Positions 24,150 through 35,620 of a DNA stretch of 64,000 bases are shown in pieces. The stretch is from Epiperipatus broadwayi. Lineage: Eukaryota > Onychophora > Udeonychophora > Euonychophora > Peripatidae. How positions within the stretch are numbered: position 1 is the first letter of the stretch; every line of letters starts with the position of its first letter. The notes under the pieces were generated by a model that had not been told where the DNA came from, did not search any database, and saw nothing but the letters and a program-made list of their open reading frames with translations. Made by a program: the position numbers and the translations under genes. The stretch lies in contig JAQFVV010012535.1 in assembly GCA_028023455.1 (NCBI GenBank), positions 2,792,001 to 2,856,000 on the forward strand, given 5' to 3'.

Positions 24150-25020
24150 TAGGTGGCAGATGAGATACCAATCACATTCACCATGAAAATATGTGCAATA
24201 CTTAAAAATATGGCAATGAAACTTCAAAATGGGCAGCAAAATATTAAACAAGATATAAGTGAAAAATCTACAAAATTATTGAAAAATGTACAATACATGA
24301 GGAAAAAAGAGTTCAAAAATATGCAGCAGAGCATAAACCTGAAATTTCAGAATGTGTTAAAAACATCAAAACCTAAATGAAAATATTGAATATATCCAGG
24401 AAAAACAACAAAACTTACATAAAACATTTGAAGTTATTTGCTAGAAGCAGAAGAGTCTCAAATATAAAAGTCCAGAGTATAGAAATAACTTGAAAAAGGG
24501 GAAAGTCATGGGATAGAATATGAAAAAAATGGTGATAATGTAATGGAAATTTATAGTGAAATAAAAAAGAAAGTAAAAATTGAAGACTTGAGAATGAAAG
24601 ATTTCAATCTAGAATTATTGCATAAACAGCAGGGAGAAAAATATAATGAAACTCATTCCAGCATAAACCAGTTTTTAACAATCAGGATATTCTGAGAACA
24701 AACTGGTAAAACTCCTGTAAAAAAATTAAGTTTAAAAATTTACTTTTATCTTAATCCCATGTCTGAAGACTGTAAATTATCAATTGCATGTAATCACTTA
24801 CAAGGAGATGCACAGTCCTGGAGGGACTTCTTATTTAACAGGCCCAATATCTTTCAAGGTTATACTTTGGCCAAAGAAACATGAGAAGACTATCTGTTAT
24901 CAAATACACAAAAAACATATAAAGCTGGTACTGGTAAAAATTATTTTAATTTTTTTTGAAAGACAGGTGACAATACTCAGGACCTTGGACACATAATATG
25001 AGTGAAGGCCAAATTATTCA
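24150..25020 (+). pseudogene. Ty3-type gag relic
   Basis: Two open pieces in the same orientation. The first (24153-24380) is a Lys/Gln-rich, coiled-coil-like stretch (ILKNMAMKLQNGQQNIKQDI and onward), as at the start of many gag proteins. The second, around 24765-24880, reads SEDCKLSIACNHLQGDAQSW then RDFLFNRPNIF, which matches the gag-core pattern with L-x-GDA-x-x-W. Frame breaks and stops (for example TGA after LAKET) show decay. The structural protein would package the element's RNA. The link to the Ty3 pol relic at 42 kb is inferred only from similar age and type. Confidence 0.5.
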
Positions 25021-25277
25021 GATAATTAGGCATAACTTGCCTTTTTGAATAGAACAGATAACTGCTAGGTCAGTAATAAAAAATAGTCATTGCATTAATA
25101 AAATTAGTCATTCTAGTTGAGTAACATAGTTTGAACTCAGTAGAGATGCATAGGGAAATTGCTGTTACAATGTATATATGATAAGTTAGATATTGACAAT
25201 TTCAGTTTACATGTGTAAAATATTAATAATGAAAATAACTCTTAAATAGATTATTGCAGATTAAAAAGCTTTTCAAA

Positions 25278-25296
25278 GCTCTCTCTCTCTCTCTCT

Positions 25297-25337
<41 letters not shown>

Positions 25338-25369
25338 AAAGCTCTCTCTCTCTCTCTCTCCTCCCCCAC
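25278..25369. repeat. (CT)n microsatellite with internal duplication
   Basis: Long CT run in two blocks, each introduced by tttcaaag (at about 25271 and 25334), so a unit of roughly 63 bp made of unique sequence plus CT run has been duplicated. Confidence 0.9.
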
Positions 25370-26985
25370 CATAGATGAATAACAAAGAAGAAAGTATTAC
25401 TACATTTTTCCAATTCTAGGCTGGTGAGAATTTAATTTAAAAATAGTTATGACTTAGTATTTGGTATATGACTAGGTTGGTTATGGGTTAGCTACCTGAA
25501 AATTTTTTTTAATTTGATTGAAGTTTAATAAAGATTTCCAATATGCTCAGATTCAAATTTCAGATTATAGTCATGGTATTCAGATCTATTAATTATTTCA
25601 GCATGAAGATCTTTATGAGCAAGTACAATATTATGTAATAAATGAAAAAAAAAATCTGTGTTTAAAAACAGTTACGCACATATGTTTATTTGACTATATA
25701 TAAATATATGTATTTTTATTTATTGCATTATGGTCTCAATTGAACCTTATTAATATTGTTTGAAATGATAATCTGGCTTTATGTTATTTGACAAATCATT
25801 AGTAAATTTTTTAATTGTAATTGTCAGCATATGCAACATTATTTTCTTTATTTTATTTAATATAACTATGCTTAGTACTTTTTAAAATAGCTATATCTTC
25901 AATTGTTTGATAATAAACTTAGTTCCTTTCTTTCTTTCGTTTTTTTTTTTAATTGGACATTTTATTTGTAATTAGAATTTGTAGCTAATCTCATTTACAG
26001 CTATTTCTATTTATTACACACATATATAACACTTTTTGAGATTAAATAACTTTTTTTAAAAATAAAAAAATATTTTTTACATAAATTTTATTAAAAAGAA
26101 AAGAATTTTAAAACTAGTACTTTTCACAATTAAAAAACAAATCCTTTTAATAAGCTTTTACTTTGAAATACAAAGTTTAATATAGCTGCTCATTATAAAA
26201 ATTGCTTGATATTATTGGAAAAAGTATTTATTTATAAAAAAAAGCCAATAATTTTTTAGATTATTTTATTTAAGAATAGAAAGTAAAAAGAATAGGACAA
26301 AAAAAAAAAAAAACGGAATGTCGTGTAAAGTAATAGATAGATTATTATTTTACATCTCAAACAGTATAATGTTATAATAAATAATTGTAATTAATTTTTT
26401 ATATTTCTAATCAGAGTAGCATTGTATTTAATTATTAATTTTTGAATTTAATTTTTAAGATAAAAAGTTCGTGATAATATACTAAGCTCAATTTTTTTTT
26501 CTAATTAATAATACAAAACCATTATATTTTTAAAATTAAATCTGAATAATTATAAAATTATGCTCAATAACTAATAATCTACTATAGAATAAAAATAAAA
26601 GGTTTTTTTAATTGTATATAGTTTCATACATATCATCAAAACAAGCTTTGTAATATTATACATCTATTTTACTTTCTTTAAAGAGATCATTGTCTAGGGC
26701 TTTAAGATATTTTGGAATATATTTTAGGACATTTAGAGACATACACAGTGTGTCACAATGAAAATGTGATTTCTTCTCTTTCCAAGATGCCTGAAGTGCC
26801 ACCTCTGAATTAAGCCATTTGTTATGTAGGATTAGCTATTTACTATAAACATCTTAAGGCAATAGCATGACTGAGTCATGAGATAAAACAATAAAATATC
26901 ATTTGAATTTATCACAGTCTCCAACGTACATATTGCTATTTTAGTAGCATAAGTCATCACCATCTCTATGCATTTACTGAAAACT
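25370..26985. other. AT-rich sequence, nothing supported
   Basis: Poly-A/T tracts and short unrelated frames only. No mobile element ends recognised. Confidence 0.5.
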
Positions 26986-27046
26986 TTAATAAGTAATAAT
27001 GGATGTCAGAGGAAAGAGTTTATTAAATCTCTGTCCTGTAATTTTC

Positions 27047-27107
27047 TATTCAATATTTCAAAACTAGTTTCAAGCTTATGACTTACATCAGTAAGAAGTT
27101 TTGGAAT
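27047..27107 (-). ncRNA. Hammerhead ribozyme-like motif, locus 1 left arm
   Basis: Minus strand: CTGATGT (last base of the box changed), a 13-nt stem-loop AAGTCATAAGCTT in which A-T, A-T, G-C and T-G close a CATAA loop, GAAAC, TA, GTT. This copy shows stem II fully paired, including the first pair that most other copies have lost. The stem I strands are mutated. Confidence 0.6.
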
Positions 27108-27578
27108 TTGAATTAGTGCACTTGGAACTTTTGAATTGAATGTATTTTCCTTATAGCAGCTGTTTTTTACCTCTCTATTATACTATCAAGTTATCAGCCC
27201 AAACTAAAAAAAACACATCAATGTTTTCAATCTAAGCCAACTTGCTTATATAGTCCTATAGATCTAAAATCAGTTCAGTTTCTATATATTATGAGGTTTT
27301 TAATTTTTTGATAACTATAGAAGCCTCTATCCTGTGGCCAGAATTTGCTATAATGCAATAAAATATCACCTGACTTCAGCTTAAACATTGATGTTTTGGT
27401 AGCATAATTTTTTACATGCTATTTACTATACATGACTATACAGGCAAATTGTCTTAGATTGAAAACATCTCTATTTTTTTATTGTGGGCTGATATTTTGA
27501 TAGCTTAACAGAGAGATAAAGATAGGTGCTGGAAAGAAAGTTCATTAGGTTCTAAAGGTCTTGATGCATTGATCTAGT

Positions 27579-27637
27579 ATCCAAAGCTCTTCATTGATGA
27601 AATCTGCAAGTTTGAAACTAGTCTGGGACTATTGGAT
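27579..27637 (+). ncRNA. Hammerhead ribozyme-like motif, locus 1 right arm
   Basis: ATCCAA, then agctcttca, TTGATGA, AATCTGCAAGTTT (stem II with A-T, A-T and C-G around a T-T mismatch), GAAAC, TA, GTC, tgggacta, TTGGAT. The outer stem I strands ATCCAA/TTGGAT are fully complementary. The first core base is T instead of C. Confidence 0.6.
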
Positions 27638-28429
27638 AGGACAGCATAGGATGGGGATTTAATACGTACTATCATCTGGCATCTATTATTAATTACTAAA
27701 AGTTATAGCAAATGGCATAGAGATGAATCATGAGTTATGTATGGCATGAAATGTGATAGTGTGTTTAATATTAAATTTTATTTTAAATTGGAGAAAACTA
27801 TTACTGAAACATTTTAAATGATTCAAACTATGTATGTTGGCTAAGACATGAATGACAAAATCATTTATGAATGGCTTGACAGGGAGAATATTGAAATCGA
27901 TCTAAGAAGGTAGAAAACACACTATCATATTTTGTCATAATTTGTGATCCAGACATGCTAGTGTCTTAACATTTTTGTTGTAAATAGCTAAACTAAATCA
28001 CTACATAGCACATTTATTAATTTATAGATGGCAATGCAGTTTGGAGACTCAACCAATCATGTGGGACACATTATGTATATATCCTATCTTTATTTCATTG
28101 TTTCAGTTCTTTTAGTGAGATCAGTGATATTTTTTTGCTTTCTATTCTCTGGAGTTAATCATAAAGTATATCTTTTTATACGAATGTGGAATGTATTCTA
28201 TATGGTAACTTTTTTGAATGTCTAGCTTTATGCCTAAAATAAGGACTAGAAGAACTAATTTATTAAAGATTTTAACAGATATATAATTTTTTACAATAAT
28301 AAGATATTCCTATTGAAAGCTATTTACCAAATTTTACATTTATATGATTAATTCTATCCATTATGATTTCATTTATATTAACGATGTTCCAAAGGCAAGA
28401 ATATTATAATTTATTAAAATATCAATCTT

Positions 28430-28485
28430 TATTGTTGTTGCTGTTATTATTATTATTATTATTATTATTATCATCATCATCATCA

Positions 28486-28528
<43 letters not shown>

Positions 28529-28533
28529 CATCA

Positions 28534-28589
<56 letters not shown>

Positions 28590-28590
28590 T
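28430..28590. repeat. (TTA)n/(TCA)n trinucleotide array
   Basis: About 160 bp of TTA triplets with two islands of TCA and a TTG start. It gives a spurious poly-Leu/Ser open frame on the plus strand. Confidence 0.95.
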
Positions 28591-28599
28591 AAATATTTT

Positions 28600-29530
28600 A
28601 ATATTTACTTTTGCCCTATTTTTTTGGATTGTAGAAAAATAATTATTTGCGAAAATGATCATCACATACAAAATTTAAATGTTTGAAATAATGTAATCAT
28701 TTCTTTTCACTTTTTATTATTACACACAATGTGTATTAAAATCATTTTGCCGTTTGTATTTAGAAATTAAAGTTATAAAATAGTTTATATATAGCTATGA
28801 ATAAAATAAAAAAAATGTTTGTATAAGATATCAAACATTAAAAATGAAATAATATTTTTGTTACTGAGTACAAATATAAAATAAGACTTTTTTCTATTAG
28901 ATGACGGTTTTTTTTATAATGTCATGTTTATGTTTTTACGAATAAAAAAAGTGATTAGGAAGAATAAAGTTGATCAGAGAAATAGACTGTTATAAATAAG
29001 ATACTTTTAGATATGTTGTGGCAAAATTAGATTTAGTGTATGACAGAATATTAATAACTAGTATGTGATATCAATTATTAAAAATTATTTTAGAATTACT
29101 TTTACACAAGATTTTATTTTCATTTAGATAATTTGTCATGCCACTATCTTGATAAGCCAAATTTATGTTATTAATTTATTTTAAGCTAATCTTTAAATGA
29201 CACATGCAATTTTGTATCATGACTAAAAAATATTATGTACTTTGTTTTGAATGTAATGTGGTTGATTAAAAACAAGCTATTCACAATTGTTGTGTGACAT
29301 ATTCAAGACTACTCCCATGCTGCATGCAGCTTGATATATTAATGATCTACTAAAATTATCTAACCACTTGCTATATTACCTTATATGACCAAAAAGAATC
29401 AATTCAAAAGCAAAAAGGTTAATAAAATGTTCTAATCTACCATCTTAAATAAGACCAGTACATTTTTTTGAATCATATTCTCAACAGAACGTCATTTTAA
29501 ATAATTCTAAATGATGTTTAATTATCTTTT
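28600..29530. other. AT-rich sequence, nothing supported
   Basis: No frame or repeat of note. The next element starts near 29550. Confidence 0.5.
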
Positions 29531-29545
29531 TTTATTTATTATAAT

Positions 29546-29715
29546 TATTATAAACTCATTATAATAACGTGAAAGCTAAACACCTTCAAACAGATACGCC
29601 ATTATTCCATCTGATTGGCTGTCATGTAAGCATTTTTAAAGCTTATCTGTTTGAAGGTGTTTAGCTTTCACGTTATTATAATATTATCTGTTTATGCTTA
29701 AATTTAATATATTTA
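29546..29715. mobile_element. Palindromic MITE-like element, complete
   Basis: Arms at 29559-29596 and 29644-29681 are perfect inverted repeats of about 37 bp (ataataacgtgaaagctaaa.. against ..tttagctttcacgttattat) around a 47-bp spacer with ccatctgattggctgtcatg. The 3' part (about 29600-29715) is repeated directly at 29960-30075. No coding capacity, as expected for a non-autonomous DNA element. Confidence 0.8.
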
Positions 29716-29957
29716 CATTTATTAATATCATTTCATTAGATTTAAAAATATTGCTTCGTTGTAAATCGGATGATTTCGCGTTGTTAATTTATATATATAA
29801 TATTTAGTGGATTAAATGTGAAGGTATTTAAGCTTCACACTCTTAGTTCAAAATGCTTGAGTCTGGCTTATTTAAATATAATTGAGGCATAGATTAAGAT
29901 GGGTCCCATCTTTTTCTAATAGTTCTGGCTTGTGTTTTAGAATTTGGAGTCCCACGT

Positions 29958-30075
29958 GATGCCATTATTCCATCTGATTGGCTGTCATGTAAGCATTTTT
30001 AAAGCGTATCTGTTTGAAGGTGTTTAGCTTTCATGTTATTATAATATTATCTGTTTACGCTTAAATTTAATATAA
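29958..30075. mobile_element. Second, left-arm-less copy of the 29.55-kb palindrome
   Basis: Spacer and right arm of the element at 29546-29715 recur here with 3-4 substitutions (aaagcgtatct, tttcatgttat, gtttacgctt), but the left arm is replaced by cccacgtgat. The direct-repeat period between copies is about 360 bp. Confidence 0.75.
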
Positions 30076-30410
30076 ACTCATTATAATAGAATATTAAGAA
30101 AAGATAATAGTTAATATTCAAAACTTTTATATTGCACTAAGCATGCTTTTGGCAGACCACTGCCAGAGCCATAGTGCTATTTTGTTTAGAAGTTGAAAAT
30201 TATGCCTATATATATGGATGTAATTTAATTGAAAATGATGCCTATATATGGATGTATTATTTCTATATATAATCATAATTGTCAACTGCTAAACAAAAAA
30301 AAAACACTATGATTCCGGCAGTGATTTGCCAAAAGCATGCTTAATGCAATATAAAAGTTTTGAATATTAACTATTAATTTTTCTCAATACACATTTATAA
30401 TGAGTTTATA
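30071..30410. mobile_element. Inverted-repeat (foldback) element of about 340 bp
   Basis: The left arm (30071-30200) and right arm (30277-30410) pair over about 125 bp. Shared blocks include tataaactcattata, aatagttaatattcaaaact, tttatattgca.taagcatg and cttttggca, ending at a variable A-rich centre. The terminal sequence tataaactcattata also borders the neighbouring palindrome at about 29548, so the two elements share ends or a target. Confidence 0.8.
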
Positions 30411-30414
30411 ATGT

Positions 30415-31100
30415 CATTTTAAGGAATGTAAAAATAAAATAAAAAAAGAATATATCATAAAACCTAAAGCAATGAAATTTATGATCCAACATTCTACACA
30501 TTTTGACTTTACCGTGAACTAAATTTACTGATAGAACAATATTGGAATAATCTTGTTGAAGTTGTTGAATTTATCTAAGAAGCAGACAAAATTTTTAGAT
30601 TCATAATTAAAGAAATGGAATCTATTAAAACATGACAATAGTTTGTTTTCTACAACCACTATAATAATTCAAAAAATGATTCACACAAAAAGATAGATTT
30701 AGATTGTGTAGAAATGTTTATTCAATCATAAAGGTCATTCATTCATTTCAAGAACTTAGCATAGAACAGTGAAAATTGAAAGCAGTCTCTGTTTATGGTG
30801 TAAATAAATATTTTTTTATGTATCCCATACTCATATTACAAGAATAAATGAATCATACAATAACATGAGATTGCTTTTAAAAAATGTTCAGTGCCAGAAA
30901 TATATTTAGATTATAAATGAAGATTTAATGGTAACTCAACTGTTTCTACAGATGCAGTGAGGTAACATTAAAAACTTATTTTAATGATATAGGGACAATA
31001 GAAAAGAGCAAAACTACAGTGAGCAAAAGATTTTTGTAAGACATTTATTTTAAATAAAAAAAATGTTACTTCAAGAATTTAATGAGCTATATCTCAGAAA
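30415..31100. other. AT-rich sequence, nothing supported
   Basis: No gene or repeat recognised between two foldback elements. Confidence 0.5.
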
Positions 31101-31106
31101 ATGTAG

Positions 31107-31525
31107 CAAATAAAATATACTGCATAACCCTATTAGAAATAAGCTTTATTTTGTAAAATTAGCAAAGCATGTTTAGTGCACTTTTGACTATTTAATCATA
31201 CTAGTCATAATCATGGCATTGATGATGAAAAGAAAATTGTGGCATTTATTAAAGAAACAAAATGCAATAGACAATTTGCATATTTGAATGGCAATTAACA
31301 AAAAGATTCCTGCATCCCTCTTTCAAAAAATGGCCAAAATACATAACTCATTTGTCATTTCAAATATGCCAATTGTCTATTGAGTTTCATTTCTTTAATA
31401 AATGGGACAATTTTCTTTTCACTGTCAATGTCATGCTATGATTAGTATGATTAAATAGTTGAAAGTGCACTATATTTTTCTAATTTTCTAAAATAAAGGG
31501 TATCTCTAATACAGTTATATGTATA
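31107..31525. mobile_element. Inverted-repeat (foldback) element of about 420 bp
   Basis: Arms at about 31107-31290 and 31350-31525 are imperfect inverted repeats. Paired blocks include caaataaaatatac, ctttatttt.taaaattag, agtgcacttt.actatttaa, gaaaagaaaattgt, atttattaaagaaa and caatagacaatt.gcatatt. Divergence between arms is larger than in the 29.5-kb palindrome, so it is older. It contains no protein frame. Confidence 0.75.
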
Positions 31526-32049
31526 TTTTATTTGTTAAAAAGAATGTTGTAACCAGTTTATTTACTGATTTTGAGAAAGTGCGTCTTTTTCAACAAACTA
31601 AAATTTGTAGTAAAGCTTTGTTAAGCAAAGATAAAATGCAAATTAGTTTCTTAAAATTGAAAAGCAAGTTTCTTCTGGTCACCTACATCAAGATCATGTG
31701 CTCATATCAAAAAATTCTTTTGAGGTGAGAGTTTGAAGGATAGGTTAATGTAGCTCATGACCCTTATTAAGTTTTGCAAATGAATATAAAGAGTATAGAA
31801 AACATACAGTCAAGTGATTTTCTCAGATTATTTTTCAGAAAATAACTAATAGAGTGGATTATTATTTCTAATTCTGATGTTATTAAGACTCTCACTTTTA
31901 CTTGTTCCAAATCATTTGCATGAAAAAGAGTGAGAGATGGGCTGAGAATTTTAATCAGAACATTTCTGCCTCACAGTAATGACTCATTACTGCTGGATTC
32001 TTGAGAGAGACATTCTTGAGGCAAAATGTAATAAAAATAAATTTAATTT

Positions 32050-33000
32050 TTAAAATTGCACACACACAATAAATTGTTTAATCCACTTGAGGCATATTTG
32101 TTATCCATCAAATATTTTAGATTTACAGCATATTCGAATTTTGATATAATTATTTTTTCAATTTTTGATAGAAATAGGCTGTATGGTAGTTCCATCGCCA
32201 TTTGTGATTCATTTTATAAAGTTTATTAATTGTTGCTATAATCTCTTTGCAAATCCATTTTAGTGTTTCCATTATAAAGGCTTTTTTAATAAATATTGTA
32301 GTTAGCCTGTTGTGACATTTCCTCTATCATTTCTATTAACTCTGCACCAGGAACCAACCCATATAATTATCTCTTTCACATCTAAAGAGATGGTTTTATT
32401 GTTGTCTATTTTCAGGTTTCTAATTTTATTGACAAATTGTAAGATGGTTTTATCATATATGGTCCAAAAGCCATGTCTTTAATAAGCCAGGGCAAAAAGA
32501 TTTTAGCTGCATTGCAGAAATAAGTGCCTCCAAAGTCATTTATAAGCCTAAGTGGGAATCCTTTCTTTGTGAAGCTCTATGTTTGCAAAGATTCTAGGCA
32601 CAATGGCAACTGACAGATAAATTGTACATATTCCGAGTTTGTAAAAGCTTTGCTTCGATGTTTCCTTAATACTGACGAAATAATTTGTCTTTCTTATATT
32701 TGAAATATTAAATATTCGTTTCTATACATTTTAAGCTACTAAATTTGCTGGCTAAGTTTTTGATTAAACTCTTCCCTCTTTAATATCATTAGCAGATTGC
32801 TTTTGTCCTCTTTTAGGCAAACCAGATTTCTTTCATTAATATAATTCCTAATGCTACTTATGATTTGGGTCCAGAAGTTATTGATTTAATGAGATTTCTC
32901 AATGCATTCGATGTTTGTTCTATGACTCTTTTTTCCCCAGGGTCATTTTTATATTTTGATTCGATATTGGCTATAATTTTTATCTTAATATGTATGTAAG
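32050..33000 (-). pseudogene. Decayed Penelope-type reverse transcriptase (second lineage)
   Basis: Translation of the minus strand, with frame changes, gives PLE landmarks in the right order: RNYINERNLVCLKEDKSN then LLMILKREEF near 32850-32760 (the DKG-type N-terminal block); FPLRLINDFGGTYFCNAAKI and onward near 32560-32450 (the PLRPI block); ISLDVKEI (motif A) near 32400-32380; MAMELPYSLFLSKIEK near 32210-32160 (motif B, usually MGSPLSP); and a relic of the YVDD box as YLMDN near 32110. Stops and frameshifts are frequent. The GIY-YIG domain was not seen. The sequence differs clearly from the 15-kb PLE, so it is another, much older family. Confidence 0.6.
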
Positions 33001-33248
33001 AATAAAGATTGTTGAAGAGAGGATTTATTTATATTAAAGTGTAAAATTATAAAATTAAAACATTACTTTTGTTAAAAACATTTTATGTTATTAAACATCA
33101 AACATCACATGATCATCATTCTTATGCTTATACAAGCTGTTTTTCACAGAGGCAAAACTCTCTATACAATAGTGCCATTCAGTGCAAGCCAGATTAATCA
33201 ATGGATGCAGGAAGGTTAGTACATAAAATTTCTATCTAGTGCCTACTC

Positions 33249-33308
33249 ATCCAATATCATCAGTCTAGTTTCTAGCTTGAGGCTTTCATCAGTGAGGAGC
33301 CATGGATC
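33249..33308 (-). ncRNA. Hammerhead ribozyme-like motif, locus 2 minus copy
   Basis: Minus strand: GATCCAtggc, TCCTCA, CTGATGA, AAGCCTCAAGCTA (A-T, G-C and C-G pairs close a CTCAA loop), GAAAC, TA, GAC, TGATGATATTGGAT. The box CTGATGA and GAAAC are intact. The cleavage triplet is GAC instead of GTC, which would abolish cleavage. Confidence 0.65.
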
Positions 33309-33710
33309 TGAGAGCACTGCACCAAGATCGTAGGATCTGATGCAACCCTTAACCAGCCACCTTTTACTTTTTTTGCTAACTATAAAGCTTTGAGTCCAAA
33401 ATGAAAACACAGTAATGTTTTCAATCTAAGCTCACTAGCTTGTATAGTTGTATAGATCTAAACTCAGTTCAGATCCAAACTTTTTGATGTCTTTGGTTCT
33501 TTAATAACCATACTCACCATAATGCTATTGGGAAAAGTTGGTATTAAACCATCAAACATCACATGATCACCATTCATTATGCTTATACAAGCTGTTTTTC
33601 ACAGAGGCAAAACTCCTCATACAGTAGTGGCACTCAGTGCAAGCCAGAGTAATCAATGAATGCAGGAGGTTAGTGCATAAAATCCTAAAATCTGGGTGCA
33701 GTGCTCTCAG

Positions 33711-33770
33711 ATCCAAAGCTCCTTACTGATGAAAGCCACAAGCTAAAAACTAAAATGGGGGATATTGGAT
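33711..33770 (+). ncRNA. Hammerhead ribozyme-like motif, locus 2 plus copy
   Basis: ATCCAAagc, TCCTTA, CTGATGA, AAGCCACAAGCTA, AAAAC (usually GAAAC), TAAAA, TGGGGGATATTGGAT. Stem II pairs A-T, G-C and C-G; outer stem I ATCCAA/TTGGAT is perfect. The cleavage triplet is lost. Confidence 0.6.
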
Positions 33771-33899
33771 GAGTAGGCATTAGATAGGGATTTTATGCAT
33801 TAAACTTCCTGCATCCATTGGTTACTTTGGCTTGCACTGAGTGGCACTACTGTATGGAGTGTTTGCCTCTGTAAGAAACACTTTGTTATAAGAAAACAA

Positions 33900-35495
33900 A
33901 TTCTTTAATTTTCTACATTTATATTAAGGTTAATATAATTATTAAGTTACTATACTTTTTAAATTATATACATTAAGAAATAGATTGACCAATGAAGTAA
34001 ATCTTATGAGTGTTTATTAAAAATTGTTAAAACAATCAAAACATTTATTATATATTTTTTTAATCACATAGATTAAAAAGGGCTTGGTGAAATAGTGTGG
34101 TAAGTAAATCTATTTGTCGCAATATAATCTAAGATTCAAACCTCAATAAAACGTAAAAAATTTAACGAATAGCTGAAAATTTCCACATAAACTTAGATTT
34201 TTTTAAAGCTAATTATTTAATTACAGCCATTCAGACGTTTAGCTATTTTTAGTAAAAACATGAAATGATAATAATAATAAAATTTTTTAAAACTGTCAAT
34301 GATCAGTGAGAGTAGTCAGCAATGTCTTCAATTTTTTTTTCAGACGAGTAGCTGAGGGGCCATTGCCTTGAAATATATCAGACTATTTAAGATAATGCTA
34401 TATATAAATATATAATTAAAGAAGTGCATGGTAAATGCCACCTATCATTCTTCTGCACTGAGTAATTTCTATGATCAATAATGATAAAAACCACGTTTAA
34501 CGTCTTTAAAAAGATCTCCATTCACAGATAGAAAACTTGAGGCTCAACGTTACATTTGAATATAAAGGACTTTGCGATATAGAATAAGATTCCACTAAAC
34601 TATTGTCAACTGTATTCTGTGGAGAAGAATTTTGCTCAGTGAATAGGAAGAGTATTTTTAAAAATGTTAACATTTTTTTTATTGTTAACCGTAAGAACAG
34701 TAAAAAATCGTTATAATATATATCACTCTAAACTTAATTATATTTATTTAATCCCGATAATCTATCTCATATTAAAAATATTTTATTTAGAATAAAAACG
34801 TACTCTCTTTAAAGAGATACAGAAAATAATCTTCTACAAACTTTTCATTAAAAAACACGTGACGAACAAAGCATCACTTATTAAATTTGCTAAATTGTTG
34901 GATTTGAGCGTCTAAATATTCATTTCTTGATAAGTAATAATCGGTTAACAACAAAAATTCATAAGTTTTTAAATTTTTTTTTAACTTTACTGGATCCAGA
35001 TTCGAATGCAGATCGTGGCTAGTCATGAAGTCCTTCATAAATAAAAGATGAATAATATATTTGTATTTCTAAAATTCTTTATTTATGTAATTAATTATTT
35101 TTATTTTTCAATACAGCAAATAATATAATTGTGAAATATTAAAATAATAAATATAATCAATTACTTAGATGCTCGGTATATGTTCGTAGTAAAAGAAAAC
35201 GTAAAAAAATAATTAATTGAAAGTAAAGATCTCTTTTAAAGTTGTAGCCTCATTGCGGCGTTAATCAAAGAAAAGATTCATTTTCATCTAGGCATTTAAA
35301 AATAATTGCTATAATGAAAAATGTATTATTTGTTGAAATGTTGTAATAAAATGTAAAAATTTCTGCACAACAATTACATCTACATTTTACAGAAGCCATA
35401 AAAATTCTTAAAATTATAATTAAATTGCATCTCTTAATTTTTTAGAAAGGTTATTTAATTTATTTTACTTTATAAATAGCCAAATGTATCTTAGG
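33900..35495. other. AT-rich sequence, nothing supported
   Basis: No clear gene. A faint tRNA-like stretch near 34079-34148 is listed among the rejected items. Confidence 0.5.
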
Positions 35496-35500
35496 TTTTT

Positions 35501-35620
35501 GCATTAACTTTTATGAGTATTAAATAAATATATATAAACGCCATTAACTCTTATGACTCTTAAATAAATATATATAAACGCCATTAACTCTTATGACTAT
35601 TAAATAAATATATATAAACG
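35501..35620. repeat. Tandem repeat, 3 copies of 40 bp
   Basis: Units start ccattaactcttatga (first copy gcattaacttttatga) and continue with taaataaatatatataaacg. Period is exactly 40 bp, with copies starting at 35501, 35541 and 35581. Confidence 0.95.

Larger units (their letters stand above)
26990..27700. mobile_element. Inverted-repeat element with two hammerhead-like motifs (locus 1)
   Basis: Left arm on the minus strand (about 27300 down to 27000) and right arm on the plus strand (about 27350-27700) share the family blocks: a run containing gttttcaatctaagcc and its complement, the hammerhead core, and the tail with atctggcatctattattaatta. It is the oldest-looking copy. The two arms pair over several hundred bases around a centre at about 27330. 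No coding sequence. Ends are approximate. Confidence 0.65.
33097..33890. mobile_element. Hammerhead-bearing element, direct tandem plus inverted copy (locus 2)
   Basis: Minus-strand unit from about 33550 down to 33097. The same 3' block (catcaaacatcacatgatca, cattatgcttatacaagctg, tttttcacagaggcaaaact) reappears at about 33550-33690, giving a direct tandem with period close to 453 bp. The second unit is then interrupted by an inverted plus-strand copy (33690-33890) that ends with the complement of the same 3' block (gcactgagtggcactactgt, gtttgcctctg). Both orientations carry the hammerhead core. Non-coding. Confidence 0.75.

Noticed and set aside
28363-28686. 107-codon poly-Leu/Ser frame
   Set aside because: Translation of the TTA/TCA trinucleotide array with AT-rich flanks.
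34079-34148. tRNA-like stretch with gattcaaacctc as B box and ggtgaaatagtg as A box
   Set aside because: Box spacing is plausible but neither stems nor target duplication could be found.
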